A DNA stretch of 39,705 bases. It comes from Bacillota bacterium (lineage in GTDB: Bacteria; Bacillota; Clostridia; Peptostreptococcales; Anaerovoracaceae). The position numbers were made by a program, and so were the translations under genes. The DNA lies in the NCBI GenBank assembly GCA_030525285.1, contig JAUNFA010000012.1:1-39705 (forward strand). The letters are read 5' to 3'. Each line of letters begins with the position of its first letter. The first letter of the stretch is position 1. Positions 8,332 to 15,964 of the stretch are shown piece after piece. The notes under the pieces are model-generated. The model searched no databases. It saw only the letters and a list, made by a program, of their open reading frames with translations, and was not told the origin of the DNA.

Positions 8332-10161
8332 ATGTGTGGTATTGTTGGGTTCGCAGGAAAAGACGGAGCAAAGGAAAAGGTTATAGACGGACTTAAGCGT
8401 CTAGAATACAGAGGCTACGATTCTGCGGGAATAGCACTTCCAATAAACGGGAAGATTGAAATAAGAAAACACGTGGGAGAGATTGCAAATCTCGAGAAGA
8501 TTATTCAGGACGATGACTTTGACAGTTCAATAGGCATCGGACATACCAGATGGGCAACTCACGGAGCACCATCCGATGTTAATTCACATCCTCATGCCAA
8601 TAGAGATAATTCTATCGCAATTGTTCATAATGGTATTATCGAAAACTACATCGAACTCAAGGCATGGCTGAGTTCGGATTACGGTATTAAATTCAAGTCA
8701 GATACAGACTCAGAGGTAATAGCTCACCTTATTGGAATATATTATGACGGAGACCTGCATCAGGCAGTTAATAAGGCTGTAGAACAGATGAGAGGTGCAT
8801 ATGCTATTGCGGCAATAGCAGCAGATGAGCCTGACAAAATCGTTGCAGTGAGAAAGGATGCTCCTTTGGTGGCAGGTCAGGGAGACGGCTTTAATTTCAT
8901 AGCTTCCGATATTCCGGCAATGCTCAAATACGTTAGAAGCGTGTATTTCATTGAAAATAATGAAACTGTAGTTCTTACCAAGGACAGCATCAGAATTTAC
9001 AATGAAGAGGGCAAAATTGTCAAGAGAGAGCTTTATCATGTGTCATGGAATGCTGATGCCGCCGAAAAGGACGGATATGATCATTTCATGATGAAGGAGA
9101 TTCACGAACAGCCTAAGGCAATAGAAGAGACTCTTGTAAGAAGACTAAATCCGGATGATTCTATTAATCTCGATGGAATATCCATGACAAAAGAGGACTT
9201 GGAACAGTTTAACAAGATTTATATTGTGGCATGCGGTACGGCATATCATGCAGGCCTTGTAGGCAAGTTGACCATCGAAAGAATGGCAGCAATTCCTGTT
9301 GAGGTGGACGTGGCATCAGAGTTCAGATACAGAGAGCCGTTCATTGATGATAAGACCCTGTTCATTGCAATAAGTCAGTCAGGAGAAACTCTTGATACGC
9401 TTGAAGCACTCAGAGAGGCTAAGAAAAAGGGTGCCAGAGTGCTATCGGTAGTTAATGTTGTTGGAAGCTCAGTGGCGAGGGAGTCTGACGATGTATTTTA
9501 TACATGGGCAGGTCCTGAAATTGCAGTGGCATCAACAAAGGCATATACTACCCAGCTTATCTGTATGTATCTGATTGCTCTCTATATGGGCAGAACCAAG
9601 GGGCTTGTTGATGATACAAGGTATGAAAGCATTCTGTCAGAGCTTAAGGCGCTGCCGGCCAAGGTTGAGAGCATTCTTAACAACAAGAAGAAGATAGAGT
9701 CTATTGCGAGAAAGTATTACAAGCGCGAAAAAGTTTTCTTCGTTGGAAGAGGACTTGATTCAGGGGTTTCTTTTGAAGGATCGCTGAAGCTTAAGGAAAT
9801 TTCATATATTAATTCATTTGCAATAGCAGCAGGAGAGCTGAAACACGGAACCATAGCTCTAATGGAAGAGGATGCACTGGTATTTGCTTTGGCAACTCAG
9901 GACTTCCTTTATGAGAAGATGGTTTCCAATGTTAAGGAGATTGCAGCAAGAGGAGCACGTATTATAGGTGTTGCCAAAGAAGGCAGGAAGGAACTGGCTG
10001 AGATAACCGATGAAGTCATTTACATACCTGAGGCAGACGACATAGTTACACCGGTACTTGCAGTAGTTCCTTTGCAACTGTTCGCGTATTATGTAGCCAA
10101 GGAAAGAGGCTGCAACATAGATAAACCGAAGAATCTTGCAAAATCCGTTACAGTTGAGTAG
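8332..10161 (+). CDS. glmS: Glutamine--fructose-6-phosphate aminotransferase (isomerising)
   Basis: The 609-residue enzyme makes glucosamine-6-phosphate from fructose-6-phosphate and glutamine. The N-terminal glutaminase domain starts MCGIVGF, with Cys2 as nucleophile. Two SIS domains follow (ISQSGETLDT near 349; FVGRGLDSGVSFEGSLKLKEIS near 475-495), and the C-terminus is the usual DKPKNLAKSVTVE. It lies 24 bp after glmM, so there is no room for the glmS ribozyme that precedes this gene in many Firmicutes; control must be elsewhere in the operon. Confidence 0.98.
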   Translation: MCGIVGFAGKDGAKEKVIDGLKRLEYRGYDSAGIALPINGKIEIRKHVGEIANLEKIIQDDDFDSSIGIGHTRWATHGAPSDVNSHPHANRDNSIAIVHNGIIENYIELKAWLSSDYGIKFKSDTDSEVIAHLIGIYYDGDLHQAVNKAVEQMRGAYAIAAIAADEPDKIVAVRKDAPLVAGQGDGFNFIASDIPAMLKYVRSVYFIENNETVVLTKDSIRIYNEEGKIVKRELYHVSWNADAAEKDGYDHFMMKEIHEQPKAIEETLVRRLNPDDSINLDGISMTKEDLEQFNKIYIVACGTAYHAGLVGKLTIERMAAIPVEVDVASEFRYREPFIDDKTLFIAISQSGETLDTLEALREAKKKGARVLSVVNVVGSSVARESDDVFYTWAGPEIAVASTKAYTTQLICMYLIALYMGRTKGLVDDTRYESILSELKALPAKVESILNNKKKIESIARKYYKREKVFFVGRGLDSGVSFEGSLKLKEISYINSFAIAAGELKHGTIALMEEDALVFALATQDFLYEKMVSNVKEIAARGARIIGVAKEGRKELAEITDEVIYIPEADDIVTPVLAVVPLQLFAYYVAKERGCNIDKPKNLAKSVTVE

Positions 10162-10168
10162 ATTTATT

Positions 10169-10191
10169 GGGTGGCATAGAGCCACCCTTTT
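10169..10191 (+). terminator. Terminator after glmS
   Basis: A 7-bp stem GGGTGGC (10169-10175)/GCCACCC (10181-10187) with loop ATAGA is followed by TTTTA. It closes the cdaA-glmS operon. Confidence 0.85.
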
Positions 10192-10229
10192 ATTAGAAAA
10201 AAGTTAAAAGAACAGAGTTGAGGAAACAA

Positions 10230-11480
10230 ATGACAGAATACGAAATTAGAGACCTGAAGCTGGCACCTTCAGGACATACCAAAATCCAGTGGGTCAAAGA
10301 CAACATGCCGCTTTTGAGAGGGCTTGAAGAAGAGTTCATAAGGACAAGACCTTTTCAGAACCTTAAGATAAGTTTGAGTGTTCATCTTGAAGCCAAGACT
10401 GCATACCTTTGCAAGGTACTTGCGGCAGGCGGAGCCAAAATGTCAGTAACCGGCAGTAATTCGCTGTCCACTCAGGACGATATTGCAGCAGCTCTCGTAG
10501 AGTGTGGCTTGAATGTGTATGCATTTCATGGGGCAACTGATGAGGAATATAGCAGACATATAGAGATGTGTCTTGAACATAAGCCAAACATTATTATAGA
10601 TGACGGCGGTGACCTAGTAGGTATGGTTCATGACAACAGACCGGACCTTGCTGAAGAGGTTATGGGTGGATGCGAGGAAACAACTACAGGTGTTATCCGT
10701 CTTAAGGCCATGGAGAAGGCAGGAATACTTAAGTTCCCTATGGTAGCTGTCAACGATGCTGACTGTAAGCATCTCTTTGATAACAGATACGGCACAGGTC
10801 AGTCTGTATGGGACAGCATAATGAGAAATACAAATCTTATTATTGCTTCCAAAACTGTGGTTGTCGTTGGATATGGCTGGTGTGGCAGAGGCATTGCCAT
10901 GAGGGCTGCAGCGATGGGTGCCAGAGTAATCGTAACAGAAATTAATCCAGTCAAAGCCATGGAGGCCAAAATGGATGGTTACGATGTAATGACAATGGCT
11001 AAGGCAGCACCTTTGGGAGACTTTTTCGTGACGGCAACAGGATGCAAGCATACAATAACTGTCGATCATATGAAAAGCATGAAGGATAAGGCGATTCTTG
11101 CCAATGCAGGTCACTTCAATGTTGAAATTGATATGGCAGGCCTTGAGGACGCAGCTGTTTCCGTCAGAGAAACGAGAGACAACATTATGGGCTATGAACT
11201 TCCGGGTGGCAAAATCATCAATGTAATTGCTGAGGGGAAGCTGGTAAATATAGCAGCAGCTGACGGACACCCGGCAGAAATTATGGATTTGAGCTTCGCT
11301 GTTCAGGCCATGTCGGCACTATATATCAAAGAAAATTATGAAAAACTGGAAAACAAGGTTGTCGATGTTTCCAGTGAAATCGATGATATAATTGCGAGAA
11401 GACGACTTGAAGCCTGGGGAATCCAGATAGACGAGCTGACAAAAGACCAGGAAGAATACCTTAGTAGCTGGCAGGTTTAA
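10230..11480 (+). CDS. ahcY: Adenosylhomocysteinase
   Basis: The product of about 416 residues hydrolyses S-adenosylhomocysteine to adenosine and homocysteine. It carries the SAH hydrolase features: SVHLEAKTA, TGSNSLSTQDD, the DDGGDLV segment, the Lys/Asp of VNDADCKHLFDNRYGTGQS, the NAD-binding GYGWCGRG (GxGxxG), and NAGHFNVEID. It resembles the shorter archaeal/Thermotoga-like form. The ATG at 10230 was chosen because GAGG sits 6 bp upstream; an in-frame TTG at 10218 would add four residues but has a poorer RBS. The gene lies alone between two terminators. This is the SahH route rather than Pfs/LuxS for SAH recycling, though the others may exist elsewhere. Confidence 0.96.
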   Translation: MTEYEIRDLKLAPSGHTKIQWVKDNMPLLRGLEEEFIRTRPFQNLKISLSVHLEAKTAYLCKVLAAGGAKMSVTGSNSLSTQDDIAAALVECGLNVYAFHGATDEEYSRHIEMCLEHKPNIIIDDGGDLVGMVHDNRPDLAEEVMGGCEETTTGVIRLKAMEKAGILKFPMVAVNDADCKHLFDNRYGTGQSVWDSIMRNTNLIIASKTVVVVGYGWCGRGIAMRAAAMGARVIVTEINPVKAMEAKMDGYDVMTMAKAAPLGDFFVTATGCKHTITVDHMKSMKDKAILANAGHFNVEIDMAGLEDAAVSVRETRDNIMGYELPGGKIINVIAEGKLVNIAAADGHPAEIMDLSFAVQAMSALYIKENYEKLENKVVDVSSEIDDIIARRRLEAWGIQIDELTKDQEEYLSSWQV

Positions 11481-11490
11481 AAAACAATCA

Positions 11491-11532
11491 AACAGGGAGC
11501 ACATCATAAAAGCTTATGACGTGCTCCCTGTT
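11491..11532. terminator. Bidirectional terminator between ahcY and gltX
   Basis: A 12-bp stem AACAGGGAGCAC (11491-11502)/GTGCTCCCTGTT (11521-11532) extends through an inner TCATAA/TTATGA helix to a short loop. The forward side continues TTGTTATATT; the reverse side reads into a T-rich tract (complement of AAAAAACAATCA). It lies between converging genes and can serve both. Confidence 0.88.
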
Positions 11533-11569
11533 GTTATATTCTAATTGCTATTATCTGTTAAACAGCCAC

Positions 11570-13252
11570 TTAGACAATCAGCGCTTTGATACGTTCGATT
11601 GTTCTTTCTTCGCCGAGAATCTGCTGAATTTCCCAAACGTCAGGAGACTGACTTCTTCCCATTATGGCGATTCTGATAACCTCACTTACATGACCGACAT
11701 GTCCCTTGTAATCATCCGGATTCTTTTTATAATCCTTAGGTCTGAGGGCATATCCCATGCTGTCTGCAATCTGGCGAATTTTCTCAAACCACTGACTCTG
11801 ATCATCGCTATGGTCATAGGTTTCAAGATATTTTGTAAGAATCTCTGCAGCATCCTCATCACTTACATTTTCAGGGATGGTATCCTCAATTTTGAAATAA
11901 TCGTCATAAAAGTAGCTGATGAAGTCAAAAATCTGCTTAGCATAGATCAGATCCTTACGCGGCTTCTTGCCGTCTCTTCCCAAATCCAGTATGCGTGTGA
12001 GATATTCTCGGTCACTTTCGAAAAGTGGCAGAAGCTCCGGCCTGAACTCGCCCGCCCAGCTGATCATAAATGAAGCCAAATCCTCTGCTGGAATCTTAAG
12101 GAGTACATCCTTTGAAACATCATTCAGTTTGTTAAGGTCGAAGAGTGCGCCGCCGCTGCTCATCTTTTCTGTAGTAAAGCTGAACTCATCGGCAGGAGTA
12201 TCAGGATTGGCAATTCGCCATTCTTCAAAATTGGAATTAAGGATGGTCAGCAGATATTCCTTAACTGCCTGAGGGTGGTAGCCTTCATTTCTATAGTAGT
12301 CCAGAGAAAGTTCAGGATCCTTACGCTTGCTCAGCTTGCGCTTGTTGCCGTTCTCATCATCGATTTTCATGAGTACAGCGGTGTGGCAGTAGGTAGGTGG
12401 TTCCCATCCCATCTTCTCGAAAAGTTCCACGTGAATAGGGAGAGACATGAGCCATTCCTCACCACGAACCACATGAGTTGTCCTCATGAGATGGTCATCC
12501 ACAACATGAGCAAAGTGATATGTAGGAATGCCAGTAGCTTTGAGAATGACTACATCCTGGAAGTTTTCGGGCATTGATACAGTGCCGCGAATGGCATCTT
12601 CAATTTCTATGTATCTGAGTTCATCGGAAGGCAAATTACCCTCACCAGTTGACTTAAGTCTTATTACATAAGGCTTACCTTCATCGATATATGATTCAAT
12701 TTCTTCGTAGGTGAGATTGCGGCTCTTTTGAGCATATTCTCCATATATGCCGGTAGTTAATTTGGCAGCCTCCTGTGCGGCTCTGATTTCGGCAAGCTCA
12801 TCCTCTGTAAGGAAGCATGGGTATGCTTTGCCTTCGCTGACAAGTCTTTTGACAAAGCACTGGTATATTTCGCCCCTGTGACTTTGATAATAAGGACCAT
12901 AGTTTCCTGAATCACCGTTTTCTGTTGCGCCTTCATCAAAGTTTATGCCGAAGAAGCGAAGAGAAGAAATTACTGTCTCTACAGCACCTTCAACGTATCT
13001 TTTGTCGTCAGTATCCTCAATCCTGAGGAAAAATGTGCCGGAAGACTGATGAGCCAGACGCTCGTCAATAAGCGCGCCATAGAGGTTACCCAAATGAATG
13101 AAGCCTGTTGGACTTGGACCAAGACGTGTTACCTTAGCCCCTTCAGGCAAATCACGGACAGGGTATAAATCCTCGTAATATTCCGGTGTTTTATCTATTG
13201 AAGGGAACAAAAGTTCCGCGAGTTTCTGATAATCCATAACTGTGTCAGTCAT
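11570..13252 (-). CDS. gltX: Glutamate--tRNA ligase, long clostridial form
   Basis: The 560-residue class I aminoacyl-tRNA synthetase has the GluRS signature PSPTGFIHLGNL (HIGH motif as His53-Leu-Gly-Asn56), LRIEDTDDKRYVEG, and the KMSKS-type loop KLSKRKDP. It charges tRNA-Glu. At 560 residues it is longer than the usual ~485. The start at 13252 (MTDTVMDYQKL) follows AAAGGAG; an upstream in-frame ATG at 13303 would add 17 residues without a good RBS. It lies downstream of nth with its own candidate promoter. Whether it also mischarges tRNA-Gln (with a GatCAB pathway) cannot be told. Confidence 0.93.
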   Translation of the reverse strand: MTDTVMDYQKLAELLFPSIDKTPEYYEDLYPVRDLPEGAKVTRLGPSPTGFIHLGNLYGALIDERLAHQSSGTFFLRIEDTDDKRYVEGAVETVISSLRFFGINFDEGATENGDSGNYGPYYQSHRGEIYQCFVKRLVSEGKAYPCFLTEDELAEIRAAQEAAKLTTGIYGEYAQKSRNLTYEEIESYIDEGKPYVIRLKSTGEGNLPSDELRYIEIEDAIRGTVSMPENFQDVVILKATGIPTYHFAHVVDDHLMRTTHVVRGEEWLMSLPIHVELFEKMGWEPPTYCHTAVLMKIDDENGNKRKLSKRKDPELSLDYYRNEGYHPQAVKEYLLTILNSNFEEWRIANPDTPADEFSFTTEKMSSGGALFDLNKLNDVSKDVLLKIPAEDLASFMISWAGEFRPELLPLFESDREYLTRILDLGRDGKKPRKDLIYAKQIFDFISYFYDDYFKIEDTIPENVSDEDAAEILTKYLETYDHSDDQSQWFEKIRQIADSMGYALRPKDYKKNPDDYKGHVGHVSEVIRIAIMGRSQSPDVWEIQQILGEERTIERIKALIV

Positions 13253-13310
13253 TAAGACTGCTCCTTTCTTTAATAATACGGTTGATTGCCGGTTAGCAAA
13301 CATCTATGAT

Positions 13311-13339
13311 ATTTTATCAGCAAATCTTTAGCAAATCAA
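13311..13339 (-). promoter_or_regulatory. Candidate promoter of gltX
   Basis: On the minus strand TTGATT (13339-13334), a 17-bp spacer and TAAAAT (13316-13311) lie about 58 bp before the gltX ATG. There is no T-box-like leader in the short space. Confidence 0.5.
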
Positions 13340-13383
13340 CGTTGGGAAGGATTTAAGGAGTATTCTTTTGAGATAGATCAGCA

Positions 13384-14022
13384 TCAGGTGGTAAGCCCGA
13401 CTTTTTCGCAGAGGTAGGAGATGGGACATCTGTCGCATGCGGGATTTCTGGCACTACAGCAGTTGCGTCCGTGAAAAATGAAAAGATGATGGAATCTTGT
13501 CCAGCTGTCTTCGGGCAGAACCTTCATGAGTGCAAGCTCGGTTTTGAGTACATTGTTTTCATTTACTATGCCGATTCTGTTTGTTACGCGAAAAACGTGA
13601 GTGTCAACAGCAATGCGCTGCTCCCCGAAGCCTTCGGCAAGAACTACGTTAGCTGTTTTGCGACCAACACCGGGAAGGGTTACAAGTTTATCGTATTCAC
13701 CGGGAATCTGACCGTCATAATCCTCTATCAGTTTTTTTGCCAGTGCTATGATGTTTCTTGACTTGGTTCTGTACATTCCTATGGTTTTGATTAGTGGAAT
13801 TATGTCGTCCTCATCAGCCTTGGCAAGAGCTTCCGGAGTGGGAAATTTCCTGAATAATCCGGGGGTTACTTTGTTCACGCTTTTGTCAGTTGTCTGGGCG
13901 GAGAGAGCCACTGCAATGGTTAACTGAAAGGTGTTTTCGTGGTCGAGTGCACAGCCGGCATCGGGATATGCTGTATTAAGATTATTTAAAATTTCCTGTA
14001 GTTTTTTCTCTGAAAAAGCCAT
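13384..14022 (-). CDS. nth: Endonuclease III
   Basis: The 212-residue base-excision DNA glycosylase/AP lyase removes oxidised pyrimidines. The helix-hairpin-helix LPGVGRKTANVV holds the catalytic Lys, and AVDTHVFRV holds the catalytic Asp. The C-terminus has a complete 4Fe-4S ligand set with the classic spacing Cys-x6-Cys-x2-Cys-x5-Cys (CSARNPACDRCPISYLC). Length is standard. The ATG follows AAAGGAGG. A promoter is visible about 23 bp upstream of the start. It is oriented away from the permease gene. Confidence 0.96.
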   Translation of the reverse strand: MAFSEKKLQEILNNLNTAYPDAGCALDHENTFQLTIAVALSAQTTDKSVNKVTPGLFRKFPTPEALAKADEDDIIPLIKTIGMYRTKSRNIIALAKKLIEDYDGQIPGEYDKLVTLPGVGRKTANVVLAEGFGEQRIAVDTHVFRVTNRIGIVNENNVLKTELALMKVLPEDSWTRFHHLFIFHGRNCCSARNPACDRCPISYLCEKVGLTT

Positions 14023-14044
14023 ATTGCCTCCTTTTAATGCATCT

Positions 14045-14073
14045 ATTATATAAATATGTAGGGAAAAAGTAAA
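14045..14073 (-). promoter_or_regulatory. Candidate promoter of nth
   Basis: On the minus strand TTTACT (14073-14068), a 17-bp spacer and a perfect TATAAT (14050-14045). The predicted leader is very short (about 16 nt) but contains the full AAAGGAGG. Confidence 0.55.
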
Positions 14074-14205
14074 TATTTAACGAAAGTTAAAAATATTTAA
14101 AAAAAACATAGATGTACAAAAACACGCAAAACCAGTATTTGCAAGGGGTGGAAAACATGCAAATTCATAATTGTCAGAATATAAACAAAAAACCGAAAAA
14201 AATTG

Positions 14206-14234
14206 GTTACATTTTCAGAAAATTAAGGTATAAT
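14206..14234 (+). promoter_or_regulatory. Promoter of the permease/hydantoinase unit
   Basis: GTTACA (14206-14211), a 17-bp spacer and a perfect TATAAT (14229-14234); the start would be near 14241, with GGAGGTG (14269-14275) before the ATG. The AT-rich stretch from 14051 to 14205, shared with divergent nth, shows no clear operator. Confidence 0.6.
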
Positions 14235-14279
14235 TAAGACTGTAATAATTATACTTTATTTCTTATATGGAGGTGTTTT

Positions 14280-15842
14280 ATGTCAACGTATACACAGGTT
14301 GAAAGAAACGGGCTCTTTGAATTATCAGAATCAGCTCGTGCGGAACTGACTTCATCAAAATACTTTAATGAAGACCTTTCCCCAACAACAGTTGCAGAAA
14401 GAACATGGACAACATACAGTATCACAATGCTGTGGGTTGGAATGTCAATCTGTATTCCATCATTATCACTGGCATCAGGTCTGATTACTATGGGTGTATC
14501 ACCTTGGCTTTCAGTACTGAACGTAGCTCTTGGTAATATCATCATCCTCGTTCCAATTCAGTTAAACTCACAGATTGGTACTAAGTATGGTATTCCATTC
14601 CCGCTCTTTGCAAGACTGACATTCGGTAGTGCAGGTGCACAGCTTCCGGCTCTGCTGAGAGCATTCACAGCTTGCGGATGGACATCAGTACAGGCATGGG
14701 TAGGCGGCGGTGCCGTTGGTGCTATGATTGGATGTTTCGCTAGCAAGTTTGCAGATGCAACATGGTCTATTGGTCTCCCTTCATGGGGCGGCATTCAGAC
14801 AGTAGGTGTTTCACAGTTCATCGGTTATGTGATCTTCATTATTTTCATCGGTTGGGTTGCATACAATGGTATTGAACAGATTAAGTGGATACAGAACATC
14901 GGTGGTCCACTGCTTATCGCAGTAATGCTCGCACTGCTCATTTGGTCTAAGTCAATCGTTCCTGAAGGTGCAGGAGGTGTAATGGCACAGGGTAATGACT
15001 ATACTCTTATCAATCAGAACGGCGGTATGGCACTGGTTTACATGTCAGGACTTATGGGTAACATCGCATTCTGGGCTACAATGGCACTTAATATTCCTGA
15101 CTTCTCAAGATATGCTAAGTCACAGTCAGCTCAGTTCAGAGGACAGATGTTAGGTATGCCTCTTCCAATGGCATTCTGTGCATTCGTTGGTGCTTACTAT
15201 GCTCAGGCAACTAAGCTGGCATTCGGCGAAGCAATGTTCGACCCAACAGGCGTACTTTATGCACTGGATAACAAGATCGTTGTATTTGTAGCTGCTATTG
15301 GTACAATTGCTGCTACAGTAACAACTTGCGTAGCTGCTAACGTAGTTGCTCCTGCAAACGGATTCTCTAACCTTAAGCCGACCAAGATTTCTTACAAGAA
15401 GGGTGTAGTTATCACTATATGTATCGCATTCTTCATCCTGCAGGCATGGTGGATTTATGGTTCAGGTTCAGCTTACTTCGTATGGATGAACGCATACGGT
15501 ACTATCCTGGCTCCTATCGCTGCTATCTTTATCGCTGACTACTTCGTTGTTAAGAAGAGAAGAGTTGATGTTGCTGACCTGTTCAAGGGAAATGATGGTA
15601 GATACTGGTACTCAGGTGGTATTAACTGGGCTGCAATCATTGCATGGTTCGCCGCATTCATATTACCACTCCTCACTTACTTCGGAGTATCCGGTTCATT
15701 CTTAGTATTCATTAACTCAATCAACTACATTTGGTCATTCGTAGTAGGATTTATACTCTACATAATCCTTATGAAGACAAGCCTGGCTGGAAACTCATAC
15801 GTAACAGAAGAAGAACACGAACAGTTTACAGAGGTGCAGTAG
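14280..15842 (+). CDS. NCS1 family nucleobase/hydantoin/allantoin permease
   Basis: The 520-residue protein has about 12 hydrophobic segments and NCS1 (cytosine/purine/uracil/thiamine/allantoin permease) features: an N-terminal NEDLSPTTVAERTW, the CGWTSVQAW helix, NIPDFSRYAKS, and AANVVAPANGFSNL. In the hydantoin carrier Mhp1 a Trp and a Gln four residues later bind substrate; the equivalents here are Trp134 and Gln138. A ligand-contacting Asn in the usual TTN of helix 8 appears as Cys350 (TTCVAANVV). It probably imports a nucleobase-like or hydantoin-type ring with Na+ or H+. The gene directly downstream is a hydantoinase, pointing to hydantoin, dihydropyrimidine or allantoin-like substrates. 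Its codon choice resembles the glycolytic genes, suggesting high expression. The exact substrate is unknown. Confidence 0.9.
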   Translation: MSTYTQVERNGLFELSESARAELTSSKYFNEDLSPTTVAERTWTTYSITMLWVGMSICIPSLSLASGLITMGVSPWLSVLNVALGNIIILVPIQLNSQIGTKYGIPFPLFARLTFGSAGAQLPALLRAFTACGWTSVQAWVGGGAVGAMIGCFASKFADATWSIGLPSWGGIQTVGVSQFIGYVIFIIFIGWVAYNGIEQIKWIQNIGGPLLIAVMLALLIWSKSIVPEGAGGVMAQGNDYTLINQNGGMALVYMSGLMGNIAFWATMALNIPDFSRYAKSQSAQFRGQMLGMPLPMAFCAFVGAYYAQATKLAFGEAMFDPTGVLYALDNKIVVFVAAIGTIAATVTTCVAANVVAPANGFSNLKPTKISYKKGVVITICIAFFILQAWWIYGSGSAYFVWMNAYGTILAPIAAIFIADYFVVKKRRVDVADLFKGNDGRYWYSGGINWAAIIAWFAAFILPLLTYFGVSGSFLVFINSINYIWSFVVGFILYIILMKTSLAGNSYVTEEEHEQFTEVQ

Positions 15843-15893
15843 TTCAAAACATATGATAAAGTCTTAAATTGTATTAAATAACTTTATAATAAA

Positions 15894-15932
15894 AATAGCA
15901 GGAGCCTTTGTGACCCAAAGGCTTCTGCTATT
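15894..15932 (+). promoter_or_regulatory. Long intercistronic stem-loop between permease and hydantoinase
   Basis: A 17-bp helix pairs 15894-15910 with 15916-15932 (one G-U) around a 5-nt loop TGACC. It lacks a T tract afterwards, so it is a poor terminator. It may be a partial attenuator, an mRNA-stabilising or processing element, or, if the weak TATAAT at 15885-15890 is used, a 5'-end hairpin of a hydantoinase transcript. Confidence 0.6.
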
Positions 15933-15964
15933 ACAGAAACTTTCACTAAAGGAGGCAATAAGTT

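Noticed and set aside
10614..11270. 218-codon open frame on the - strand opposite ahcY
   Set aside because: No RBS, Cys/His/Ser-rich shadow translation, and the plus strand encodes a clear SAH hydrolase.
11516..12073. 185-codon open frame on the + strand opposite gltX
   Set aside because: It begins inside the terminator region and runs antisense through strongly conserved gltX sequence; the translation is low-complexity and resembles nothing.
13253..13380. T-box leader for gltX
   Set aside because: The leader after the proposed promoter is about 50 nt and has no T-box sequence or specifier stem; the region upstream is nth coding sequence.
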